A stretch of 64,000 nt of DNA from Voacanga thouarsii (GCA_026120185.1 JANUWF010001937.1:310001-374000), one strand, 5' to 3'; positions 1 through 11,956 are shown, counted from the first letter of the stretch. Notes: generated from the sequence alone by a model not told the origin. A program made the numbers and translations.

Positions 1-1158
1 GATGTAGGAATATGCAATTAAGACAATTACTGTAGAATACATAATAATGAATCATCTAGCAAATATCTCAATTAATCATCATCTTGGCATTATAAATGAA
101 TATAAAGTAAAATTCAATCGTGTCCTAAGTCATAAATCTACTTATGTAGACTCCACTTCTTGCCCAATCCATGGAATCACTATCTTTTAATTAAATTAGC
201 AGATTTTCCAATTAAACCAACATAACTAAAACATATATTAAACACAATTCTTCATAAACATGAGATTAGCTAATGACCCTTTGCTCGAGGTAAAATAAAC
301 TAATCTTTGATCACTTTAGTCCTTTAATCTTAACTTAGTTTCTTAAGTCCATTAAGATTTGACAAATAAGAAATCAATATAATGAACCCCTAACATCGTT
401 TCCCAAGTCAATTAGAAGAACATGCATCAATAACCAATAATAACAATAATCAAACCCTAAGGATGATAGACAATTGGTCAAATAACTACATTAACACAAA
501 ACCATGAATCTCAAAATAATGTTAAATTATAATGAAAACGTTGAATACATCATTGTTTAAGAACAAGAAACTAAAGATAAATGAAAGCACTCATAGACAA
601 GCCTCTTTTTTCTCATTTGAAGACTCTCTTGAACAACATTTCTTGATTTGATGAATTCTGCATTCAATGAGTGATTTTCTGATTTGCTCCTTCAATTCAC
701 CTCTTTTCTCTTGTGTTTTCTCTTGGTTTTATAGGCTTCTTTGATGCTAAATTCGTTGCTTAAGGAGTCTTGGCCGAGTAGCATTCGAAAAATAACAAAA
801 TCTTTGGAAAATTACTAAATCCGTGCACTGGATTTTGCCTATCTAGAGCGACCTTGGTGCTGGGTCTAGTTGACCCACCTGACACTAGGTGTGTTCTATT
901 TTCCTCCTAAAAGCTACTCTGTTTTCACTGTTCAGCTAGATTGGACTTGGTGCCTGGTCTACTTGCCAAGCTTAGCGTCAGTGTTCTGAAATTTGCCATT
1001 TTTTGCTCAAAATCAACTTAAATCGGTACAAATTTATCAAAAACATTTTTTACAAGCAAAATGTCAAATAAGAAGGAATACGCCTAGTTATTACATCAAA
1101 ATTATCTCAATTTAACCTTAAATAACTCGGAAAATAGTAATGATTTTAGCCCCTATCA
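1..1158 (-). repeat. Truncated LTR of the element A family
   Basis: This stretch aligns by eye with the inner part of both element A LTRs (about 4080-5741 and 10000-11638). Shared landmarks are the segment on the Ca-rich 'aatccatggaatcacta' theme, the block 'accaacataac', the 'actcatagacaa' block and the terminal 'ttagcccctatca'. Read on the minus strand it begins TGATAGGGGC at 1158, a TG-type LTR start. The other end lies beyond the window, so it may be a solo LTR or the edge of a whole element. No coding capacity is visible. Confidence 0.7.
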
Positions 1159-1189
1159 GATGGTAATTAGTTGTGACAATTGCTAATCA

Positions 1190-2050
1190 ATCATTGTCAT
1201 GTCTTCAAGGAGTTTAGCAAAGTATTTGTTGCTTAATTTTAAATCCCAGCTTCTTCCTATTTTCATGGCTAATTCTAAGTGTTTTCTGCAAAATGTATCT
1301 ATGTTTAGCAGATCTTTATCTACTTGACAAATTCAACCTATTGCCCCTAAGTATTTGTATAATTATAGTCCTAGTAAGAGCTACAATAACTCATGATATC
1401 ACTATCATTATCATCTTCATCACCTTCTAATGATACAATATCATATTCTAGTTCTATATCTAAAGTTTGGTAGGTGTTTAACCTTTCCCTATTTACTTTT
1501 TTATTTTTGCATTCATATGCAAAATGTCCCATTTCCCCACATATATAGCATTTAAATTATTTAAGATCACAGTATCTTTGACTAGGGTTTCTATTTTTTC
1601 AATTATCTCAAGCAATAATAATATTATAACATTATTTTGCCTAACAATTACTTTATCACCTGGAACCATGATACTTTTATTTATATTAATTATTATCCTT
1701 ATCGAAGATACCAATGGGTTCTTCTAAATATTTTCTTCTTTCTATTAAAGTAGTTTGATAATTAGGAATATTACATGTCTTTTATCCATATTCTTACTCC
1801 TTAATTATCCTTGTAACTTTTCTTGTATGGACTTATTTTTTTCTTTTGCATATTAGGTTAGTAGGTTATTATTTACTTCTATTTCTTTTATTTTTTGAGC
1901 TAAACAATAAAATTTTAGGTAAAGTAAGGTAGAAGCCTAAGTTCCCGTGGATTTGATACTTGTTATTTCCTATGCTAAATGATACGTATACCAATGTGTG
2001 GTTAAGTGTTTAGAATTTTAATGAAAGCTTGATTAATTGTATAATTTATT
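1190..2050 (-). pseudogene. Decayed CCHC zinc-knuckle protein (retroelement gag or pararetrovirus capsid-like)
   Basis: Minus-strand translation gives protein-like stretches in two or three frames. The clearest part is a CX2CX4HX4C knuckle, CYICGEMGHFAYEC, at 1509-1550, followed by a short basic run and then an acidic Glu/Asp/Ser-rich stretch at about 1390-1470. Upstream (about 1690-1900) is a Lys/Glu-rich, probably helical segment, and downstream (about 1190-1350) a further segment after a frameshift. The knuckle with an acidic tail suits the C-terminal end of a nucleocapsid; plant caulimovirid coat proteins and LTR-element gags both look like this. There is no adjoining protease or RT to decide, because the element A family LTR cuts it off at 1158. 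It is broken by several stops and frameshifts and cannot be functional. Identity is unsure; only the knuckle is firm. Confidence 0.35.
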
Positions 2051-2061
2051 GGTAATATTTC

Positions 2062-2812
2062 CTACACTAAAAAACATGCATCAAATATGCAAGCCATATT
2101 TCTCATAGAAGAAACAAAGAGAGTCTCAAGAACACCAATGTGCACCTCAAAAAAGGAGGAGAGAAGGTGATCAAGAGAATTAAACACTGTCACAGGAGGC
2201 AAAATAAAGTGTAAAAGATGCATAGGTATAGAGGATAAAAATAACTTTATCAAAATGAGCCTTCTAGCTTGTGAAACAAATTTATGTTGGCAACTTGAGA
2301 TTCTTTCTGATTTTATCTGCAATAGAGGCATAGAAATTGGACTTATTCCTCACCCAAAATAAAGGTAACCCAACATAAGTTGTGGGTAGAAACCTCTAGG
2401 AAATGTCAATCACTTCATCCATGACTGACGCCCTTTGAGCTATGGTTTTGCTAGAAATAACGAATAAGCTCTTAGAGGTATTAACCATTGGGCTCAAGAC
2501 CTCTTGATAATTTTCCAATAGACTTTTGATTACTCGCAAACTCTGTTTACCTTCTGTCAAAAGATTATTGTGTCATTTGCAAAACTAATATTGGACACTA
2601 TCATATAATTACAAGAAAGAGGAAAGGAATGAAATGTAGGAGATTGCATTGATTATTAAGACCCTGAGATAATATTTACTGAGATAAAATAAATAGAGCT
2701 AGCGATAATGGATCTCTTTGATGAACCCCACTTGAAGATTTGAAATAACCATATTGCCAGTCGTTCAATAGATTAGTAAACCAACAATTAGCTATTAAGC
2801 TATGAATAAGAG
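2062..2812 (-). pseudogene. LINE (non-LTR retrotransposon) RT, C-terminal part, interrupted
   Basis: Minus-strand reading gives the fingers/palm and thumb of a plant L1-type reverse transcriptase. In order from 2812 downward: LIHSLIANCWFTNLL, GVHQRDPLSLALFIL (family G-x-R-Q-G-D-P-L-S-P), FANDTIIF (the FADD catalytic box with the second-position Asp changed to Asn), and in another frame SCQHKF with RLILIKLFLSSIPMHLL, the conserved segment after the palm. The gene continues directly at 11639-11943 on the far side of element A. Frameshifts and several stops make it a relic. The 3' end (RNase H, tail) is not recognisable after 2062. Confidence 0.8.
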
Positions 2813-3033
2813 TGATGCGAAAATTTTGGGTGTATAAAAATCATACAAATTTAAATCCATCATTAGCTAAGTTTTAATTAAAAAATAATCCCCAAATTAC
2901 ACATATGAGCAAGTATACTCATCACAAGCATAGTATAGGGAATTAACAAGTACCGATCCTCAAGAAACAACTACCATTAGTCACCTTTCATTTATTATTT
3001 AACCTATCAATTAAATTGATAAAGAAATTGATA

Positions 3034-4007
3034 TGGTCTTCTGTGGGTAAATTTGTTGTAGTAATGGCTAACAAGGGGTAAAAACCTTAGCTCTTAAAAT
3101 GAAACCCAATCAGTGGAATTTTGTGGCTAAATGAAATAGAATAACTATTAAACTACCCTCCAGCAAACCCTTGAAGAATTAAGCATCAAAGTCCCACAAG
3201 AAAAAAAAGTAGGATCTACTATAAATTTACCCAAGTATCCTTGATACAACAGAGGAAATCAAGAATAAAAGAAGTAGAACTATAGGTACCCAAACAATGG
3301 AATCAAAGATAAACCTTAGAAGAACAAAACAACTAATACCCAATCAAGAGAAACCATATTGGATTATCCAAGGGATTTAGAAACTCATTCAAAGGAAGGA
3401 CTAAGCCCTAAGCATGGTCTTGAACAAGATGAATAAGCAGGTGAAGACCTCTCACATCTTTCTTCCACAATTTGAATAATGTACGTTGACTATGTTGTCA
3501 AATCACAAAAGATGTATTTATATTACCCTAACCCTAGCTAAGTGAGTACTAAGGCCCCAAGATAATTTAAGGGCTTAAAAGGTCTTTACAAAATGTTTAA
3601 AATAGAGAATGCAGAGAAAATAGTAAAAATCAACTAAACAAGGGTTAGGCCCCAACAAAGGATAGTGTAGACTCCGGCGCTAGGGCTAGCACTAGCTCCA
3701 TGCTTGAGCCTAGCATTGTGCCTACAGAATGCGGCCAGCGTTGGCTCAGTTGTTTGTGGTCAGTGCCGACTCGACTCTGGATTACTTTTCTTTAGTTTTT
3801 CCTTCTTGTTCAGGTACAGGCTTGACTTGTAGTTCGGTCTCCTTTTGGTTACCTATCAAAATGAGGTCCGAGCTGCCTTTATCGTCCTTCCGAATCTCTT
3901 CCATCTTCAAACACTGTTGTAGGAACAATGTCGTTCTTGTTATTGGCCCTTTCAATGTCATTCCCCCTTCTTGAGATTAAATTGCTTGGTTAGCTTAATT
4001 CTTACCA
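3034..4007. mobile_element. Solo LTR nested in element A's left LTR
   Basis: This 974-bp block is absent from the right LTR, where the sequence runs straight from 'taaagaaat' to 'caaaataaa'. It begins TGGTCTTCTG and ends CTTACCA, the TG...CA ends of an LTR, and is flanked by GATA on both sides (3030-3033 and 4008-4011). There is no PBS, tract or gene, so it is best read as a solo LTR left by recombination. A 'tatttatatta' TATA-like run near 3516 and a GC-rich zone near 3670-3780 resemble the plan of the host LTR and suggest a related, minus-oriented family, but orientation is not certain. Confidence 0.7.
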
Positions 4008-5247
4008 GATATCAAAATAAAAATAAAAGTAAAAACAAAATATATACATAACTTTTGGAGAGAAAAATATGTAATTAAGTAGTTATTCTAAAAAACATGA
4101 CAAGCATCATCTAATATTTATCACAACCAATCATTGTCTTACCATTATAAAGGAATAAAAATAGAATCCACTTCTTTCCCAATCTATGAAATCACTATTT
4201 CTTGATTAAATTAGCAGATTTCTCAATCAAACCAACATAACTAAGAACTGCATAAACACCTTCCTCATAAATTTCCCTATACTCTAGGAAATATAAACAT
4301 GAAATTAGCCAATGACCCTACACTTTAAGCAAAATTAACTAATCTTTGACTACTTAGATTCAATTCTCAACCTTCTTTCCCAATCCAGGTAAGATAACAA
4401 ATATATAGAATTGACTAAATTAAACTTAATCTAACTTCGTTTCTCAAGTCCATTAGATATAAATTCAATTGCATCAATCTACCAAATAAAATCAAGTAAT
4501 CACATACCACGAACAATAATCAATTGATCAAAAATTAAATAAATTACAATAGCATGAATCCAAAAATAATATTCAAATACAATTAAAACATTAATCTAAT
4601 CAACGTTTAAAGAAAAAGAAAACAAAGGAAAGAAATAGGTACTCATAGACAAGCCCGTCAATTTCCAATGAAAACTCCTTTAAAATTAATGCTCCTTGAG
4701 TAATTTATTTCTCCAAAGGAAATATGGTGCACTCTCAATTTTTTATAAGTTTCCATGTACTGCACACTTTTTCCAAATGTGAATGGCCTTATTTATATGC
4801 ACAAAAGACTTCTTAAAAATCCCAATGTGAAACAAAGTAATTTCCTATCAAATTCTAATTTCTAAAATCTGCATAGAATTCCCAATGTCCGAACCGAAGA
4901 CCACCTGAGGCGAATCTTCCTGTCTCTGCTGAAGGCAATGAAGAACTTAGCCCCAAATTCCCTTTTACTTTTCATTGAGCCAATCCCGATCCCGAGCCTA
5001 ATTCTTTCTTTCCTCTTGAACTCGGCTCACCAAAGCCGTGAAGCCAAGCATTTTTTTCCCTACTGAGCTGCCAAGCCGCGGCTTTTCCTTTCTCTTTTTT
5101 TCTTGAAACCAACTCATCAGAGTCTGAAAGCCAAGCCGAGCCGCGAGGGTTACTTCGTTTTCTTCTTCTTTGCTGAGCCACGGCTAGTCGAGCCACAACT
5201 CCCTCTTGTTGCAGCCGGCCACAACATGCATTCATCATTCCATGGTT

Positions 5248-5248
<1 letters not shown>

Positions 5249-5306
<58 letters not shown>
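5249..5306. repeat. (CT)n microsatellite, about 29 units
   Basis: Uninterrupted CT repeat inside element A's left LTR. The right LTR has a short CT followed by a T run (11173-11189) at the same place, so the tract expanded after insertion. Confidence 0.97.
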
Positions 5307-5312
<6 letters not shown>

Positions 5313-5741
5313 TGTTTATGAAGCCAACTCCTTTCTTCTTGAAGTCGGTTTGGGTTTCCTTCTCTTCTTCCTTTGTTGAGCCGCGACTCTTTTCTTGTTG
5401 AATCCTCCCGTGCCCACATGCATCCTTCCAAGGCTGCTTTCATATTTTGCACTCAATCAGGCCAATTTCTCTTTTCTTTGCTTTCTAGCCAATTTTCCTC
5501 AATTTTTCATTCTTTCTCCAGACTTAGCCCGGCGCTGGGTCAGTCTTTTGGCCTTGTGCTGGGACTTCATTAGAATTTGTTCAATTAACTCCAAATTCAC
5601 CTATTTTCGCATAAAATATCAGAAAAATATTTCTATAAGTGACATAGCAAATAGGAAGAAATATAACTAGTTATTATATCAAAAGTATTACAAAATATCA
5701 TCAAATAACTAGAAAAATATATGTAAATTTAGCCCATGTCA

Positions 5742-5760
5742 TATTCCCCTACACTTGAAT
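5742..5760 (-). other. Putative polypurine tract of element A
   Basis: Directly inside the 3' LTR, the minus strand reads AAGTGTAGGGGAATA up to the LTR start. This is the expected position and composition for plus-strand priming in reverse transcription, although two or three pyrimidines interrupt it. Confidence 0.55.
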
Positions 5761-7080
5761 CTCTGCTTATCTCCAAGTGAAGTACTTAAGACAAAGCACA
5801 CAACTCAAATTAGCCCTTTTCAAATTCATCCATAACAAAGTCATAATTTCTTTTCCAACATTAGATATAATTTTTTTTATTCCTTCAACTTTTTAAAAAT
5901 CTTTGTAAACTCATTCAGTAAATCAAACATGTCAAGATTTTTAAAATTAAGTTAAACACGTTTATAATTTAGTTTTAAAAAATTATTTCACCCTTAAAAC
6001 CAAGACATAGAGAACACAAATCATATAAGTCAAGTTGTTTAACCAATTCAAAACTCATAGAATCAAATTTACACAGCCTTAAGTAGCAATATAAGGAGAC
6101 ACTCATTTTTTTTCAATATGAACTGGAGCATTAAGAAAGTGGATTTCTCTTCACTAATCGTATTGGCCCCTTTTTTGTCGTCAACATTTTTTCTTTACAT
6201 TCCGCCTTCGGCATAGCCTCACGACAATGCTCCAAACAATACTTGCTACTTCTTTCCATATTAACCCCCTTTTTAGTAGGAGTTTTTTTAAAGCAAGATA
6301 AGCATTTAAAAAAAAAAAAAAAAACAAGTAGTTTCTTTCGAAAAAATAATCAAATCTTTCCACTCATTTTTTCAGCTCACCAAAAGAAAATTGCACTCTT
6401 TTTTTCAATTCTCACCACCCTTATTCACAACTCCAAGTTAAACAAATTTAGAAAATCATGAATCAAGAATTAATCAACAACATTTTTCATATTTCATCAC
6501 ATCATCCATTTGCAAACAAGAAGAGTAAAAAAAAAAAAATCAAATACTAAAATATAACCAAGATTAACTTAAATTGCCAAGACCTAATGTATCAACTTAA
6601 TACACAAAATTACCCAAATAAAAATCTAACCAATTTGAAAGATAAAATCATATCCAAAGTGAAAGAGAAAATCATAACCTTATCATAGGAAAAAACAATT
6701 TCATACAAAATTTCCAAAATTGCCCCAAAGTCTTAATAAAATCCATTGAATCTAAAAAAAGAAGCACTTGAGAAAATATTAAATCCCTCATTTACACTTA
6801 AATTAGACATTGTCCTTAAATGCCTAAAATAGCACAATAAAGCATAAACAAGGGACCAAAAATGTAAAGTGGGAAAAGAAAATAATACTCCCCCAGGTAG
6901 ATTAGCTTCAAGAAAAGAAAAGTTCTCCTTCAAAAGGTTGGAAGAAGCAGTGACATATACCTAGGAGTTAAGAAACGTACAAAAAGAAAAATAAACACAC
7001 CAAGTAAAAGCATAAAAAGGATTTGAAAGAAAATAAAATAAAAGCATACTAAAAATCAAAGAAAAAGAAAAATTGAAACT
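5761..7080 (-). other. Non-coding 3' interior of element A
   Basis: AT-rich sequence between the gene remnant and the 3' LTR. Both strands are full of stops, with A and T homopolymer runs (for example 6308-6323). I see no domain, RNA gene or repeat that matches elsewhere in the window. Long 3' untranslated interiors are common in non-autonomous plant LTR elements. Confidence 0.5.
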
Positions 7081-7084
7081 CAAA

Positions 7085-8385
7085 GCACTTAAGAATCCTC
7101 TAAAGTAGAGCCTCCAGACGGGCCTCCAAATTGTCCTCCAAATGGACTACCACGACCTTTAAATGGACAGGAGATCCTCCTTGTCTCGACCAATAATGTC
7201 ACCAATAATCTCCTTGAATATCTTGATTAAGCTTTAGATTGCGCAAAATATCATCATGGCATTGCTGAGTATGCTCAATCTTATCAAACCTTTCATTATG
7301 CCTTACCCTCATATCAGTTATGTCTATCCTCATTCTAGCCATTTCATCCCTCAAATGCTCTAAAGATATATGAATGTTGGCCAAAATGTTATCACTGACA
7401 CTTGATGGTTGCCCAAAATGCCATTATGGTTGGGAAGGTTTCTCTTCTTGCTCAACTTGAAGTTCAGGAATGCTAGTTTGAGGAACCTCTATTGGGCTTG
7501 ACCATATAAATGTTGTAGCATTAAATTTATAGCCACAATGAGTTAGTACTTGTTCAGTGACCACATTACGTGACGTAGTGGGTTCTACAAGTTCATTTTC
7601 CACAGAAACATCAAAAGCATTCAAAACCTATGAAATTACTAAGGGAAGAACAAATGCTTTGGTAGTAAGACTAGAAGCCACCACCTCTTGCATAGAAGTT
7701 AGTAATAAATAGGAAAGTATAATGGGTTCTCCACGAAGCATTTTAGAGATTATAAAAACATTAATGATTCTAACTTCATTCAAACTACTCAATCGAGGGC
7801 AAACATTGAAACATAAGAGCTACAAAATAACCATCCATTAAGAAGCAAGATTATTACAAGGGAGAAAGGAAGAACTATGTGTTGATGTTTTTGGTTCCAA
7901 ACCCAACTGGTGATAAGCAATATTACAATTCTAAGTTGGCTCTGAAGAGATCATCTTATTATAGTGCTCAATTTCTAACCATGGGCAACTATCATCAACT
8001 CTTAAAATGGTTGCTAATTGAGGCATAGTCAAAATTATAGAGGTGCCTTTTACAGATGCTTCGATTTGTTTCAAATGACCTTTCATTCTGCTTTTCATGT
8101 TGCATAAAATTCCTTCACAAGGGTAAGACAAAAATCACCTCTCAATCCTAAAATTGGACCCCAACCAATCCTTCCAAACATCTCAATTATATTCAAAGGC
8201 CTATCAAGGGAATGATTGATTGTTTTTTCAACAATGATCCTATTTGAAGTCCTACCATCATACCATTCCTCGTATTTTTTATCAATGAAATTCTTTAGAT
8301 GAAAAGAATGTAGCTCTTAAGATAGGTCAAAAGATGAGGATGGTTTAGTGTGTTTGTGAGGTTTGAAACATTATTTAGTTTTAGG
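7085..8385 (-). pseudogene. Putative plant transposon protein (PF20167-like), decayed
   Basis: Read from 8385 downward on the minus strand, the conserved blocks of this plant-element protein appear in order across at least two frames: KKYEEWYDGRTSNRIIVEK, GWGPILGLRGDF, LVKEFY (family L/V-V/R-E-F-Y-A-N), a frameshift at about 8110, NMKSRMKGH with a beta-rich stretch to about 7930, then NVCPRLSSLNEVRIINV, LLTSMQEVV, and finally a coiled-coil-like tail MARMRIDITDMRVRHNERFD at about 7270-7345. The family is widespread in plant Gypsy-related and non-autonomous elements and its biochemical role is not established; a gag-like or DNA-binding role is only inference. It lies alone between the leader and the 3' non-coding interior. 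At least two frameshifts and several stops make it non-functional. Confidence 0.7.
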
Positions 8386-8399
8386 CATTTTGGCTCAAG

Positions 8400-9689
8400 C
8401 AAAAACAAACACAATTTGCAAAAATGTGTTCTTCTTTTCAGTTAAAAACATTTTCCAAAATTTTGATTTTCAAGAAAAAACAATGCTCAAAATACCATTG
8501 ACAATGTCCAACTCTAATAGCTAAAGCACAATGTCAAACTACCATTCCACCAACTTTAATCAACACAACAAAATATCACAAGTATGTGCACCAAGTATCC
8601 AAAATTACCATATTTGAAAAAATGTTAGAAAAATACATAGATAACTTTAGAAGCAAGCACAAGACTAACAACTCATTCTATGCATTTTTCTACCACCAAA
8701 TAAACTCAAAACATATATTTCCAAGTTCAGTAATTTTTTCCTAAAAAATAATCATAAAAAATGCTAAGAAATTCAAAAGGATAAAATCTACCTTAATGTG
8801 AAAAAAGTTTTGCACCAATGTGTTCCCCAACTTGTGAGCTTCATAATTTTGAATTTTGGGGGGATAATTTGTAGAGGAATCAGAGCATTCACCAAAGAAG
8901 AAAGATGAAGAAAGGAAATAGTGAAGAATAGAGAAATGAAAGTAGTATTCTTGAGGAATAGGGAAAGGAAAATCAAAGAAGAAATAGAAATAGAAGAAAA
9001 AAAGACAAAAGAAGAAATAAATAAATAAAACACAATACTAGGTGAGGCATGGGGGGGTCGATGTTTCACGGGGAGAAAACAAAAAGAAAAAAAAGACAGA
9101 AAAGCAAAAGAAAAATGAATAAAAGGAAGAAAAGGACAAAATAGAAATTTGGGAAGAATGAGGAAAAGAAGAAAAAGGAAAAAGTAAAAGTAAAGAAAAA
9201 GAAAAAGGGAAGAAATGACAAGAAAAATGGGGCAGGGAATGCCTTTGGTCAAAGAAAAATATATTTTTTTCTTCTTTTTTTTGTTTAATATAAAACAAAA
9301 TAAATACATAAATAAAAACTAATCCTAAGTGAACGCACGGGCACAATACATGTAAAATAAGAATGAGTAAATTAGACATAAAAATAAAATAAAATAAAAT
9401 CAGTTCGTCTAAAATATCGTGTCAGTCTGGTGTAACATAAGCAAAAGTCCAAACCTAAAAATAAAAAAAGTTAATATTGACTCAAAATTTATGACGTACA
9501 AATCATTAAATAGTCGAATACAATTAATACACTTGGTTAACATCAACATGGAGTTAGCAAAATTAAATAGGTAAATATACAGTATATACAAATATAAAAA
9601 AAAACAAGCTAGCAATTATTAATATGTATCTACCTATTTACACTTTTACAAGGCTAAATCAATAAAACCCAAGCTTAAATTATGTTGTT
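8400..9689 (-). other. Leader of element A with long purine-rich zone
   Basis: This lies between PBS and gene on the minus strand. On the plus strand 8888-9260 is dominated by A and G (gaaa, gaag repeats), which produces long Phe/Ser/Leu-rich frames on the minus strand that I regard as composition artefacts. 9261-9689 is plain AT-rich sequence. No gene recognised. Confidence 0.5.
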
Positions 9690-9706
9690 CCCTGGCAACG
9701 GCGCCA
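9690..9706 (-). promoter_or_regulatory. Primer binding site of element A, tRNA-Asp type
   Basis: The plus strand reads ccctggcaacggcgcca, which equals the 3' end of plant tRNA-Asp (CCCCGGCAACGGCGCCA) with one mismatch; the minus strand therefore pairs with that tRNA. It lies six bases inside the 5' LTR, the right spacing for minus-strand DNA priming, and fixes the element's orientation. Confidence 0.88.
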
Positions 9707-9711
9707 AAAAC

Positions 9712-11638
9712 TTATGGCTTAAATTTTGGGTGTATAAAAATCATACAAATTTAAATCTATCCATAGCCAAATTTTAATTAAAACATTAATCATCAAATTA
9801 CACATATGAGCAAGTATACTCATCGCAAGCTTTGTATAAGGAATTAATGAGTATCAATCCTTAAGGAACAACTACCATTAGTTACCTTTCATTCATTGTT
9901 TAACCTATCAACTAAATTGATAAAGAAATCAAAATAAAAATAAAAGTAAAAACAAAATATATACATAATTATTGGAGAGAAAAACATGTAATTAAATAGT
10001 TATTCTAAAAAACATTACATGCATCATCTAGTACTTATCTCAACCAATCATTGTCTTATCATCATAATCGAATAAAAATAGAAACCACTTCTTTCCTAAT
10101 CCATGGAATCACTATTTCTTGATTAAATTAACAAACTTTCCAATCAAACCAACATAACCAAAGAAATGCATTAAACACCTTCCTCATAAATATCCCTATA
10201 CTCTAGACAATATAAATATGAAATTAGCCAATAACCCTATACTCTAGGCTAAATTAACAAATCTTTGATCACTTAGGTTCAATTCTCAACATTCTTTCCC
10301 AATCTAGTTAAGATAAAAAATATATAGAATTCACTAAATTAAACTTAGTCTAATTTTGATTCCCTAGACCATTAGATATACATTCAATTCCGTCAATGTA
10401 CCAAATAAAATCAAGTTATCAAATACCAAGAACAATAATCAATTGATAAAAAATTAAACAAACTACAATATCATGAATCCAAAAATAATATTCAAATACA
10501 AGTAAAACCTTAATCTCATCATTATTTAAAGAAAAAGAAAACAAAGGAAAGAAATAGATACTTATAGACAAACCCTTTAATTTGCAATGAAAATTCCTCT
10601 AAAATCAATACTCCTTGAGTAATTTATTTCTCTAGAGAAATATAGTGCACTCTTAATATTTTCCTAAGTCTCCATGTAGTGCACACTTTTTCCTAACGTG
10701 CTTTGCCTTATTTATAGCCACAAAAGACTTCCAAAAAATCCCAACGTGTAAAGAAGTAATTTGCAATCAAAATTTTAATTTCTAAAATCTGCATAGAATT
10801 CTCAAAGTCCAATGACTTTAATTTGCTAAGCCCGAACCGAAGACCACTCGAGTTGAATCTTCCTTTCTTTGCTGAAGCCAGCGAAGAACTTAGCCACAAA
10901 TTCCCTTTTCCTTTTCATTGATCTGATCCTGAGTCTAATTCTTTCTTTCCTCTTGAAGTCGGCTCACCCGAGCTGTGAAGCCAAGCATTTTTTTTTCCTG
11001 CTAAACCTCCGAGGCATGACTTTTCCTTTCTCTTTTTTTTTCTCAAAACCAGCTCATTCGAGCTGTGAAGCCAAGCTGAGCCATGAGAGTTACTTCTTTT
11101 TCTTCTTCTTTGCTGAGTCGCAGCCCACTTTCGTTGCAGCCGGCCGTGACATGCATTCATCACGCCACGGTTGCTCTTTTTTTTTTTTTGTTTATGAAGC
11201 CGGCTCCTTTCTTCTTGTTGCAGCTTACTTGAGCTGGCTTTCCTTCTCTTCTTCCTTTGCTGAGCTGCGGCTAGCGAAGTCGCATCTATTTTCTTGTCGA
11301 ATCCTCCCGCGACCCACGTGCATCTGCCCAAGGCTACTTTCATATTTTCACTCAATTAGGCCAATTTCAATTTCCTCTATTTTCTCGCCAATTTTCCTCA
11401 ATTTTTTGTTCTTTCTCTAGACTTGGCCTGGCACTCGGTCAGTCTTCTGGCCTGGTGCAGGGTCTTTATTGGAATTTCTTTAATTAACTCCAAATTCACC
11501 TATTTTTGCTTAAAATAACACAATTTTTTTTTAAAAGTGAAATACCAGATAGGAAGGAATATGATTAGTTATTATACCAAAAGTATCACAAGATATCCTC
11601 AAATAATAGGACAATATATGTAAATTTAGCCCCTATCA
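9712..11638 (-). repeat. 5' LTR of element A
   Basis: It is 1,927 bp long. The inner end 'ttatggctt' corresponds to TGATGCGA of the partner, so the terminal TG has mutated to TT. The outer end is ...cccctatca. As in the partner LTR, a GC-richer zone (about 10830-11450) opens long but meaningless frames. A TATA-like run 'ttatttatag' near 10708 (minus strand) may be its promoter. Confidence 0.88.
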
Positions 11639-11943
11639 AAGGGCATGAAAATGATCATTGAACCCAAATCTCCTTAGGATAATCAACAATAAGCTCCTTG
11701 AAACTCTATCAAAGACTTTAGCCATGTCCAATTTTAACAATACATTACCCCCACAACCTTCTTATCAATCATGTGGACAATTTCCTAAGCCAATAGAATA
11801 TTGTCAGAAATATTCCTTCTAAAGATAAAGCCATTTTGATTATTCGAGATGATAAGGCTAAGAAATTTATTTAGTCTTGTAGCCAACATCTTTGTGATAA
11901 TATTTAAAAAGTTGCAAAGATTGATAGGGAAGAAGTTCCCAAA
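11639..11943 (-). pseudogene. LINE RT, N-terminal RT blocks
   Basis: Minus-strand reading from 11943 gives NFFPINLCN (family F-R-P-I-S-L-C-N), MLATRLNKFLSLIIS, NNQNGFIFRRNISDNILLA and, after one frameshift, LDMAK-FDRV, the first catalytic Asp block of LINE RT. It joins the segment 18072-18817 on its upstream side and 2062-2812 on its downstream side, with the CACTA transposon and element A inserted at the two breaks. Confidence 0.85.
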
Positions 11944-11956
11944 TACTACGGGAAAA
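11944..11956 (+). repeat. CACTA left terminal inverted repeat
   Basis: TACTACGGGAAAA; differs from the right end at two positions (first C to T, A to G at position 7). Confidence 0.85.

Larger units (their letters stand above)
2813..5741 (-). repeat. 3' LTR of element A (with a nested insertion)
   Basis: It starts TGATGCGAAAATTTT at 2813 and ends GTCA at 5741, and aligns with the right LTR except for the nested block 3034-4007. The AT-rich outer part is followed by a more GC-rich zone (about 4890-5570) with repeated Ala/Ser-codon-like triplets that open long spurious frames on both strands. A TATA-like 'tatttata' lies near 4791-4798 on the minus strand, a possible promoter. Without the insert the length is close to the 1.93 kb of its partner. 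Confidence 0.85.
2813..11638 (-). mobile_element. Element A: complete non-autonomous LTR retrotransposon
   Basis: Two LTRs in the same orientation (2813-5741 and 9712-11638) flank a 4 kb interior. On the minus strand the order is 5' LTR (right), primer binding site matching tRNA-Asp, purine-rich leader, one decayed gene, non-coding stretch, purine-rich tract, 3' LTR (left). The flanks are aagag (2808-2812) and aaggg (11639-11643), a 5-bp target duplication with one mismatch. The LINE reads continuously across the two flanks, which confirms the borders. There is no protease, integrase or RT, so it would have depended on enzymes from another element. The LTRs differ at many sites and by a nested insertion, so it is old. 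Confidence 0.85.

Noticed and set aside
5103..5670. Overlapping frames around the CT tract
   Set aside because: Leu-Ser and Arg-Glu repeats come from the microsatellite.
8788..9379. Two long Phe/Ser/Leu-rich frames on the minus strand
   Set aside because: They mirror a purine-rich low-complexity leader of element A; hydrophobic runs here do not indicate a membrane protein.
10869..11420. 183-codon frame and the opposing 146-codon frame
   Set aside because: GC-richer zone of the element A LTR; the counterpart in the left LTR is broken differently, so no conserved protein.
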